The notes beneath the pieces are model-generated. The model saw only the letters and a program-made list of their open reading frames with translations. It did no database searches and was not told the DNA's origin. Position numbers and translations under genes: made by a program. Shown here in pieces: positions 6,170 to 11,365 of a DNA stretch of 11,365 nt (within the stretch, counting starts at the first letter, position 1; every line of letters starts with the position of its first letter). The stretch covers positions 1-11,365 of the forward strand of contig CAKSLR010000042.1 in NCBI GenBank assembly GCA_934467435.1, written 5' to 3'. Origin of the DNA: an uncultured Eubacteriales bacterium. Lineage in GTDB: Bacteria; Bacillota; Clostridia; Oscillospirales; CAG-272.

Positions 6170-8143
6170 ATGACAGAAGAAACGAAACGGGATTTCTTGT
6201 TGGAATCCATCCGATCCTCTTTTGATGCAGTATTCCGGCTTGATCTGAAAAACGGGGTCTATCAGTTGATTTATTCCGGTGGCCAGGATATGACGAGCAG
6301 CGTGCGCAACTATGATTATGCCGCGTTTGCCGGGAGTTTTGTAGAGAAGTATGCAAATTCGGATAAAGCAGAGAGCCTGCGCGAAGCACTGTCTCTGGAT
6401 ACCGTGAGAGAAGCCCTGAAAAGCGGAAGAAAATATGAGGTATACGGAGGAACCAAATTCGGACAAAATGCAAAGGAATATAAGAAACTGTCATTCATGC
6501 CCTGCAGGGGTGAAAGGTATGCCCTCCTGGCGGTTTCGGATTTCGGTAGTCTTGCCGACTATTATAACGAAGAACTTCATCGGCTAGTAGAAGGGACACG
6601 GCTTGACAGTTTGACCGGGGCCTACACCCGCAATTATTATGAAACCGAGTTGAAGCAGACCCCGTTCGTCGGGGGTGTTGCACTGATAGATATTGACGAT
6701 TTCAAGTTGTGCAATGACCTTTACGGACACGATGTGGGGGATCTTGCTCTGACCGAAACGGCAAAAGTGATTCGGAGCAATATAACGGCAAGGGATATTC
6801 TGATCCGGTACGGGGGCGATGAGCTTTTGCTTCTGCTGCCGAAAGCGACGCCGGAGCGAATGGAAAGCGTACTGGAGAAGATTCGGGCGGATGTCAGTGA
6901 AGTGATAAACGGCGGGCTCGAAGGAATACGCCTGAGTATCAGCGTTGGCGGCGTCATGATGGACAAGGGACCGATTCCTGATGCGGTATACCGTGCCGAC
7001 CGTATCATGTACCTTGCCAAACGGCAGAAAAATACCGTCATGACGGACCGGAAAATTGAAAGCCATTCCGAAAGACAGCACAGCAGCGAAAAAGAACGAC
7101 CGCAGGTGCTGATTGTGGACGATTCCTCGTTTAATCGCGAGCTTTTGCGGCGGATTCTCGGCGGGAGCTTCGATGTTCTGGAAGTGGACGGAGGCAAAGA
7201 AGGACTGCAGCTCCTGAAACGGTACGGAACGCAGATTTCCGTTGTGTTGCTGGATATTATCATGCCGGGAATGAACGGATTTGATGTGCTTGACGAAATG
7301 AACCGGGAGCATTGGCTGGATAATGTCCCCGTTATCATGATTTCGGCAGACGACTCGGACGCGAACATACGCCGCGCCTTTGATCTCGGTGTTACGGATT
7401 ATATCTGCCGTCCGTTTGACTCCAAAGTCGTGGAAAGGCGAATTCGAAATACCATAACGCTGAACATAAAGCAAAGACGTATGCTGTCATTGCTTGCCAA
7501 GCAGAGCCGTGACAAGGAGAAAATCGGACGGATGATGGTGGATATTCTGAGCAATGCGGTCTGTTACGTAAACGGCGAGAGCGGGCGCCATATCCGCAAC
7601 ATGCAGCGCGTTACCGCCATTTTGTTGGAGCGTTTGCTCCTGAAAACCGACCGTTACTGCTTGTCTTTTCAGGATTGCGTCTTGATTTCAACGGCATCTG
7701 CCCTGCATGACATCGGCAAGGTGGGAATTGCTTTGTCCATTCTCAACAAACCGGGCGCACTTACGCCGGAAGAGTATGATGCGATGAAAAAGCACACGCT
7801 GATCGGCGAACAGATTCTGAAAAGCGGGGAACTCTCGGAATTTCGGGATGAGCCGTTGCTAAAGACTGCCGAGCAGATCTGTCGGTGGCATCACGAACGA
7901 TATGACGGTAAGGGATATCCGGACGGACTTTCGGGCGAAGACATTCCGATTGCCGCACAGGTCGTTTCGGTTGCCGATGTGTTTGACGCGCTCGTGAGCA
8001 AGCGAAGCTATAAGCCGGAGCTTTCTGTTGAGAAAGCTTTGAGAATGATAGAAAACGGAGATTGCGGCAACTTCAATCCGATCCTGATGGAATGTCTGAA
8101 ACAAGCGGCGGAGAAGTTGAAAACCGATGTGTATGAAAGCTGA
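6170..8143 (+). CDS. GGDEF-receiver-HD-GYP protein: bifunctional c-di-GMP synthase/phosphodiesterase
   Basis: A 657-residue cytosolic signalling enzyme without membrane segments. The start at 6170 is set by AGAGGAGG directly upstream; a longer frame from 6041 lacks such a site. Residues 1-130 form an N-terminal sensory-type region, possibly PAS-like (FDAVFRLDLKNG). The GGDEF domain (about 140-300) has DSLTGAYTRN, DIDDFKLCNDLYGHDVGD and the active-site loop GGDEL at 215-219, so both acidic catalytic residues are kept while the final Phe is Leu. The autoinhibitory RxxD site is absent (Thr at 206 where Arg is expected, Asp at 209). A receiver domain (about 312-430) follows with D317/D318 and phosphoacceptor D362, but the conserved Lys before Pro is Arg (CRPFD). 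The HD-GYP domain (about 470-657) is intact: H513-D514, HHE at 574-576 and GYP at 582-584. It likely makes GTP-derived c-di-GMP and degrades it, controlled by phosphorylation from an unknown kinase. The riboswitch downstream senses its product. Confidence 0.93.
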   Translation: MTEETKRDFLLESIRSSFDAVFRLDLKNGVYQLIYSGGQDMTSSVRNYDYAAFAGSFVEKYANSDKAESLREALSLDTVREALKSGRKYEVYGGTKFGQNAKEYKKLSFMPCRGERYALLAVSDFGSLADYYNEELHRLVEGTRLDSLTGAYTRNYYETELKQTPFVGGVALIDIDDFKLCNDLYGHDVGDLALTETAKVIRSNITARDILIRYGGDELLLLLPKATPERMESVLEKIRADVSEVINGGLEGIRLSISVGGVMMDKGPIPDAVYRADRIMYLAKRQKNTVMTDRKIESHSERQHSSEKERPQVLIVDDSSFNRELLRRILGGSFDVLEVDGGKEGLQLLKRYGTQISVVLLDIIMPGMNGFDVLDEMNREHWLDNVPVIMISADDSDANIRRAFDLGVTDYICRPFDSKVVERRIRNTITLNIKQRRMLSLLAKQSRDKEKIGRMMVDILSNAVCYVNGESGRHIRNMQRVTAILLERLLLKTDRYCLSFQDCVLISTASALHDIGKVGIALSILNKPGALTPEEYDAMKKHTLIGEQILKSGELSEFRDEPLLKTAEQICRWHHERYDGKGYPDGLSGEDIPIAAQVVSVADVFDALVSKRSYKPELSVEKALRMIENGDCGNFNPILMECLKQAAEKLKTDVYES

Positions 8144-8144
8144 T

Positions 8145-8256
8145 GCTTTTTTGCTTTGCAATGTCAATAATGGTTTGACTGCGGCGGGCTGTTGCCTCCT
8201 CTCTGTGTAACGGCATTGCGGTATGTGAAGGGCGATTGGATATAGAGCAAAAAAGC
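8145..8256. repeat. Distant 10-base inverted repeat after the c-di-GMP enzyme gene
   Basis: GCTTTTTTGC (8145-8154) and its exact complement GCAAAAAAGC (8247-8256) are 92 bases apart. The left arm can also pair locally (AAAGC, over the stop codon, with GCTTT), followed by TTT, as a weak terminator. AT-rich composition makes chance likely. I see no gene in this stretch. Confidence 0.3.
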
Positions 8257-8292
8257 AAACGCAAACGAGCATAAAAATTTTTCTGTTAGGAC

Positions 8293-8321
8293 TTGACATA
8301 TTTTATGATTCGCGATATAAT
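8293..8321 (+). promoter_or_regulatory. Perfect-consensus sigma-A promoter of the riboswitch transcript
   Basis: TTGACA (8293-8298), exactly 17 bases, TATAAT (8316-8321). Transcription should start near 8328, about 110 bases before the aptamer. The leader in between holds a 7-bp hairpin (8335-8353, one wobble) and a small one (8410-8425). Such a strong promoter suggests that control is mainly downstream, at the RNA. Confidence 0.92.
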
Positions 8322-8435
8322 CACTACGGCGGCAGGTCTGAATTTGTCAGATCATCGGCTATTTCGGGAAGACTGTTTGATTTTGAGCGAACAAAGAATG
8401 AAGATGCGTTTTGGAAAAAACCAAAGTGGAATTAA

Positions 8436-8518
8436 CTGAATAGTTGGCAGACCCGTTGTGAGGCGGGGACGCAAAGCCTTGGAGACTTTGAAATCAAAGT
8501 TAGTCCGGTTGCAATACA
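8436..8518 (+). promoter_or_regulatory. Cyclic-di-GMP-I (GEMM-I) riboswitch aptamer
   Basis: The GEMM-I signature is present in order. GGCAGACC opens the aptamer. Stem P1b (CCCGTT 8452-8457 / GGCGGG 8462-8467) carries a GTGA loop, a GNRA tetraloop as the family requires. Then comes the near-invariant GGGACGCAAAGCC (8465-8477), a P2 arm (ACTTTG 8485-8490 / CAAAGT 8495-8500, within GGA/TCC flanks), and the closing TTAGTCCGGTTGC, matching the family's usual GGUAGCCGGGUUGCC-like 3' end. The expected ligand is bis-(3'-5')-cyclic dimeric GMP. The outer P1 boundaries are approximate. It stands between a strong promoter and a terminator, ahead of the 92-residue gene at 8656. Confidence 0.92.
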
Positions 8519-8563
8519 AACTGCGAAGAAGTGCGCAGGTCGTGTTTTGCAATCGGACTTTTT
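8503..8563 (+). terminator. Riboswitch expression platform: terminator overlapping the aptamer
   Basis: GTCCGGTTGCAA (8503-8514), which is the 3' strand of the aptamer, pairs over 12 positions (one G-U) with TTGCAATCGGAC (8547-8558), followed by five T (8559-8563). Inside is a second stem, CTGCG (8521-8525) / CGCAG (8534-8538). Because the same bases are needed by the folded aptamer, ligand binding should block the terminator. A further small hairpin (TTTGTT 8561-8566 / AACAAA 8571-8576) follows. Confidence 0.85.
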
Positions 8564-8655
8564 GTTCGTGAACAAAGTAAAAAAAGACAACAACAGCATA
8601 GCAGGAAAGACCGGAAAGAAAAAAGGAAACGTATATACAAAGGGGGAGCTAAGGA

Positions 8656-8934
8656 GTGCAGAGAAGGGATATTTTTGAGGAGCTTGCGCGTTGCGTTGGA
8701 TGTCATTACATCTCGGATCTGCGATCGCCCCCGTATAATTGCGATGCGAAAGAGGCCTTTCGCCGGCACTTTTGTCCGGAGGATTACTCCCTGAAAGAAT
8801 TGGCGGCACTCTACCGCTACCTGTACAAAACGGAAAGGACTTTTGCATCGTATGCGGAAGTAAGAGAGGCATTTGGGTTGAAGATGGGAAATGCTCCCAA
8901 AATCGGAGGTGAGTTGTCGCCTTTGAATGAATGA
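8656..8934 (+). CDS. Uncharacterised 92-residue protein under c-di-GMP riboswitch control
   Basis: Small soluble protein, family not recognised. It starts at GTG: a TAA stop lies two codons upstream, no in-frame ATG occurs before residue 76, and AGGGGGAG (8641-8648) is 7 bases before the GTG. It begins QRRDIFEELARCVGCHYISD after the initiator. The four cysteines (C13, C16 as CVGC, C29, C40) could bind metal. The second half (YSLKELAALYRYLYKTER...YAEVREAFG, about residues 44-74) is predicted helical. No signal peptide or membrane segment. It is the only gene downstream of the riboswitch before a gene on the opposite strand, so it is the sole visible target. By context (inference) it is an output or adaptor of c-di-GMP signalling linked to the enzyme at 6170; nothing in the sequence shows its activity. 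Confidence 0.8.
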   Translation: MQRRDIFEELARCVGCHYISDLRSPPYNCDAKEAFRRHFCPEDYSLKELAALYRYLYKTERTFASYAEVREAFGLKMGNAPKIGGELSPLNE

Positions 8935-8939
8935 TGCTG

Positions 8940-8960
8940 AAAAAACTTCAAAACGAAGCC
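8940..8960 (-). terminator. Weak terminator for the SDR gene
   Basis: Read on the minus strand: GGCTTC, GTTTT loop, GAAGTT (two G-U pairs), then a T run. It lies 10 bases after the SDR stop in the short gap between converging genes. No separate plus-strand terminator was found for the 92-residue gene. Confidence 0.45.
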
Positions 8961-8970
8961 TTCTGTATTC

Positions 8971-9978
8971 TCAGAGAGCCGCGGATCGGGATTTTTTCAG
9001 CCATTTTACCGTGTCAGTGAGCGTTTCCTTTAATGAGCGCGGAGCATAGCCGAGATCCTTTGCTGCCGCTGTGCCGGAAAAAAGTGCATTGCTTTGAAGC
9101 ACATGGACGGCATAAGGCGTGAAAAACAGCTTTTTCTTTCGCCGGATGCTGTCAAGTTCATAGAACGGCGCGATGATTTTCGCCAGCGCGACAGGGAGGT
9201 ACGACACGGCTTTATTTATACCCGTACTGCGTCCGACGGTCTCGAGAATGTCACGGATCGTGGCATAGTGACCGGAGAGAATATAACACTTTCCGCGCAC
9301 ACCCTTTTCCACGCAGGCGATAATGCCTGCCGCAACATCCCGTACATCCACAAAGTCATAGCCGCCTCTGACGGCAATCGGCAGCTTTCCCGCAAGAAAG
9401 GACAAGAGCAGCTCCGTAATACTTCCTCCCGCCGTATCGCCCGGTCCGATGATGCCGGAGGGAAGCACAACGCTTGCGTCAAGAGAAGTTTTTGCCGCAT
9501 CAAGAACTGCGTGTGTCGCCATCGCTTTACTTTTGGCGTAATCGCCGACGAGCCTGTCCGGATCAAACGCATCGGTCTCGGCGTCAATTTCGACGCCCTT
9601 CGGTCTTTCCGCAAGTGCGTGCACCGAACTGACATAAACCAACTTCCCGACTCCGTGAGAAATACAGGCGTTGATGATATTTTTCGTGCCGCCGACATTG
9701 ACATGGTAAAGCTGCTCTCCCGGGTGGCTGGCGACTGAAACGATACCTGCGCAGTGTATCACGCAACTTTGTCCGTCCGCACCCTCAAGAAACGAATCCA
9801 GTGACGATGTATCACAGACATTGCCAACGCGAATGTGGATGCCGTCCGGCAGATCGGCGGTGAGCGGGTCATCTTTCATAACCAGAGCATAAATATCTGT
9901 GGCTTTGGCGAGAAGCAGCCCAACGACCGCCTTGCCGAGAAAGCCTGTTGCTCCTGTAACAAAATATTTTGTATACAT
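8971..9978 (-). CDS. NAD-dependent epimerase/dehydratase (extended SDR)
   Basis: A 335-residue cytosolic oxidoreductase of the extended short-chain dehydrogenase family; this length is typical. The N-terminal Rossmann motif is GATGFLG (residues 9-15). The acidic NAD-site region (GNVCD, 52-56), the HCAGIVS motif (75-81), the active-site serines (VSS, 116-118) and catalytic YAKSK (Y147, K151) are all present, and PSGIIGPGD follows as in the dihydroflavonol-reductase/epimerase branch. The substrate cannot be told from sequence; a sugar-nucleotide, steroid-like or small carbonyl substrate are all possible. The start is supported by AAAGGAGG 8 bases before the ATG. It is transcribed divergently from the TetR-family gene, across a shared promoter region, so that regulator may control it. 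Confidence 0.92.
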   Translation of the reverse strand: MYTKYFVTGATGFLGKAVVGLLLAKATDIYALVMKDDPLTADLPDGIHIRVGNVCDTSSLDSFLEGADGQSCVIHCAGIVSVASHPGEQLYHVNVGGTKNIINACISHGVGKLVYVSSVHALAERPKGVEIDAETDAFDPDRLVGDYAKSKAMATHAVLDAAKTSLDASVVLPSGIIGPGDTAGGSITELLLSFLAGKLPIAVRGGYDFVDVRDVAAGIIACVEKGVRGKCYILSGHYATIRDILETVGRSTGINKAVSYLPVALAKIIAPFYELDSIRRKKKLFFTPYAVHVLQSNALFSGTAAAKDLGYAPRSLKETLTDTVKWLKKSRSAAL

Positions 9979-10006
9979 TCTTTTAACCTCCTTTGCAAGA
10001 TAAGTG

Positions 10007-10035
10007 TTGCATATCTTTCACATTTATAGTATAAT
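10007..10035 (+). promoter_or_regulatory. Promoter of the TetR-family gene
   Basis: TTGCAT (10007-10012), 17-base spacer, TATAAT (10030-10035). Predicted start near 10042, leaving a leader of about 105 bases before the ATG at 10148. Confidence 0.65.
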
Positions 10036-10056
10036 AGAAATGCTTACAAATAGCAA
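10028..10056 (-). promoter_or_regulatory. Promoter of the SDR gene, facing the TetR promoter
   Basis: On the minus strand: TTGCTA (10056-10051), 17-base spacer, TATACT (10033-10028). Its -10 element overlaps the -10 of the plus-strand promoter by four bases, so both promoters probably cannot be opened at once. Predicted leader about 43 bases. Confidence 0.6.
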
Positions 10057-10147
10057 CCGTCAGCTTTGGGGAAACCGAAAGATATCCGACATGATGGCAG
10101 GCGGTGTTGTTTATCTTTGTAAATCTTTTGTGAAGGGAGTTTTTCGT

Positions 10148-10696
10148 ATGAAAAAGACTGATGCACGCGTGCGCTACACGCAGAAGGTGCTGAAGGACAG
10201 CTTTTTGAAGTTGCTTGAAAAGAAGCCGGTCAACAAAATCACTGTCAAAGAGGTCTGCGAGCTTGCCGAGCTGAACCGCGCCACCTTTTACGCACATTAT
10301 TCCGACTGCTTTGAGTTGCTTGAGAGCATAGAAAATGAAATTCTTGAGGGGTTTGAGGAGTCACTGAAATATATCCGTTCTCTGGATGTGACATCGCTGA
10401 TGAGCGCAATCTATGAAATGATAGAGCGTAACGACAATGCCTGCTGTGTACTGGTATTTCACGGAGGCGACCATAAGATCCTCGGCAAAATGATAGACCT
10501 TGCGCGAGAAAAAAGCATCGACTATTGGCGCGGAGAGTTGAAGCGTGCCACCGAGGCAGAGCTGGATATGCTCTATATCCATCTTTCAAACGGGTTACTG
10601 CATGTTGTGGTGGACGGCTACGGCAAATACAGCCGCGAGGAGCTGTCAGGATTCATCAATAAAATTGTCGTAAGCACCCTGCGGCTGTTTCGGTAA
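10148..10696 (+). CDS. TetR/AcrR-family transcriptional regulator
   Basis: A 182-residue DNA-binding regulator, normal size for the family. The start at 10148 follows AAGGGAG; a longer frame from 10004 would begin upstream of the promoter -35 and is rejected. The N-terminal TetR helix-turn-helix is clear: RYTQKVLKDSFLKLLEKKP, then ITVKEVCELAELNRATFYAHY (residues 31-51) with the recognition helix at about 42-50. The C-terminal ligand/dimer domain ends in a helix (LSGFINKIVVSTLRLF) and resembles the TetR_C_7/DhaS-like group common in Firmicutes. The ligand is unknown. It probably represses its own promoter and the divergent SDR promoter. The lipoprotein gene starts only 20 bases after its stop, so the two are likely one transcript. 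Confidence 0.9.
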   Translation: MKKTDARVRYTQKVLKDSFLKLLEKKPVNKITVKEVCELAELNRATFYAHYSDCFELLESIENEILEGFEESLKYIRSLDVTSLMSAIYEMIERNDNACCVLVFHGGDHKILGKMIDLAREKSIDYWRGELKRATEAELDMLYIHLSNGLLHVVVDGYGKYSREELSGFINKIVVSTLRLFR

Positions 10697-10716
10697 GTAA
10701 AAAAGAGGTGTGTTTC

Positions 10717-11365
10717 ATGAAGGGAAAAATGATACGGCTTGTCGCCGCATTTCTGGCGACAATATGCCTGTTTCTTTCAGGTTGTGCGGGGACCGATGCA
10801 CCGGAAAAGCTGACGAAGAAGGAAACACTTGTGATCGGCAGCGATATTTATTCACCGTATTTTTATTTGGACGACAACGGAGACTTTGCCGGGATCGATG
10901 TGGAGATCGCCGGGGAAGCCTGTCGCAGGCTCGGAGTAACACCGGAATTCAGGCAGATCTCATGGCAGAATAAGGACGCTTACCTGAAAGACGGGGCTGT
11001 GGACTGCCTTTGGGGCTGCTTTTCCATGAATGGAAGAGAGGCCGATTACGCATGGGCGGGACCGTATCTGTACAGCAGGCAGGTGGTTGTGGTCAAGGCG
11101 TCAAGCGATATCCGCACGCTGAAGGATCTGAACGGAAAATATATCGCGGTACAGAATGCTTCCAAATCTGACGAACTGTTTTCAAACGACGCGGTAAACG
11201 GCGTTTCCGTTAAAAAGGTGTACAGTTTTGCCACGATGTCGAATGCGCTTGCCGCACTGAAAAAGGAATATGTAGACGCCTGTGCCGGGCACGAGACGGC
11301 CTGCCTTGATTATATCAACACCATCAGCGGAGAATATCGCATACTGGACGAGGCATTGCTGATCT
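10717..11365 (+). CDS. Substrate-binding lipoprotein, SBP family 3 (3' end outside window)
   Basis: Open to the window edge, 216 codons visible, no stop. It starts with a lipoprotein signal: basic MKGKMIRL, a hydrophobic core, and lipobox LSGC with C23 as the lipidated cysteine, so it should be anchored outside the membrane. The mature part matches the bacterial extracellular solute-binding family 3 (amino-acid-type ABC receptors): LVIGSDIYSPYFYLDDNG, GIDVEIAGEACRRLG, then DCLWGCFSMNGREADYAWAGPY and LKDLNGKYIAVQNASKSDE. Ribosome site AAAGAGGTG lies 6 bases before ATG. Family members are about 250-280 residues, so 40-60 residues may be missing, unless the gene is fused to a further domain. The ligand is probably a small polar molecule such as an amino acid. 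Permease and ATPase genes may lie downstream. Confidence 0.9.
   Translation, partial: MKGKMIRLVAAFLATICLFLSGCAGTDAPEKLTKKETLVIGSDIYSPYFYLDDNGDFAGIDVEIAGEACRRLGVTPEFRQISWQNKDAYLKDGAVDCLWGCFSMNGREADYAWAGPYLYSRQVVVVKASSDIRTLKDLNGKYIAVQNASKSDELFSNDAVNGVSVKKVYSFATMSNALAALKKEYVDACAGHETACLDYINTISGEYRILDEALLI

Larger units (their letters stand above)
9997..10085. repeat. Inverted repeats around the divergent promoters (possible TetR sites)
   Basis: ATATCTTTC (10011-10019) and its exact complement GAAAGATAT (10077-10085) flank the overlapping promoters. A nearer partner, AAGATA (9997-10002), also pairs with TATCTT (10012-10017) around the -35 of the TetR promoter. The placement suits autoregulation by the adjacent TetR-type protein, but binding is inferred only. 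Confidence 0.4.

Noticed and set aside
8398..8439. Short frame (13 codons) in the riboswitch leader as a leader peptide
   Set aside because: No ribosome site precedes it and it ends at the aptamer edge; too short to support.
10004..10147. N-terminal extension of the TetR-type protein
   Set aside because: The upstream part covers the promoter itself and lacks a ribosome site; the family N-terminus fits the start at 10148.

Overview
The window looks like chromosomal DNA of a moderately GC-rich member of the Clostridia (Bacillota), possibly an Oscillospiraceae/Ruminococcaceae-type organism. The clues are a PolC-type replicative polymerase (a Firmicutes hallmark), strong AGGAGG-like ribosome binding sites, consensus sigma-A promoters and a clostridial style of cyclic-di-GMP signalling. 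The family-level placement is inference. No phage, insertion sequence, CRISPR array, tRNA or rRNA was seen.

Left part (1-5616) is housekeeping plus unknowns. The 3' two thirds of polC runs off the left edge and ends at a bidirectional terminator. Facing it is a tight three-gene minus-strand operon (4144 to 3038) of small uncharacterised proteins, two of them low-complexity and proline-rich. Divergent from that operon is a YfcE-type metallophosphoesterase, followed by a DUF554 membrane protein with its own promoter and a strong terminator.

The middle (5617-8940) is the most interesting part. A 590-base intergenic region carries three short hairpins, a promoter, a possible 31-residue cysteine-rich peptide and a second promoter. 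It leads into a 657-residue protein combining diguanylate cyclase (GGDEF), receiver and HD-GYP phosphodiesterase domains, which should both make and break c-di-GMP. Next comes a perfect-consensus sigma-A promoter, a c-di-GMP-I (GEMM-I) riboswitch and an intrinsic terminator that reuses the 3' strand of the aptamer. These control a single 92-residue cysteine-containing protein of unknown function that starts at GTG. The enzyme and the riboswitch-controlled gene look like a compact, self-contained c-di-GMP circuit: signal enzyme, RNA sensor and small output protein. The pairing predicts that c-di-GMP switches the small protein ON.

Right part (8971-11365): an extended-SDR oxidoreductase/epimerase on the minus strand is divergent from a TetR-family regulator. 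Their promoters face each other and their -10 elements overlap, flanked by a 9-base inverted repeat that could hold the regulator. Twenty bases after the TetR gene, a lipoprotein substrate-binding protein (SBP family 3) begins and runs off the right edge.
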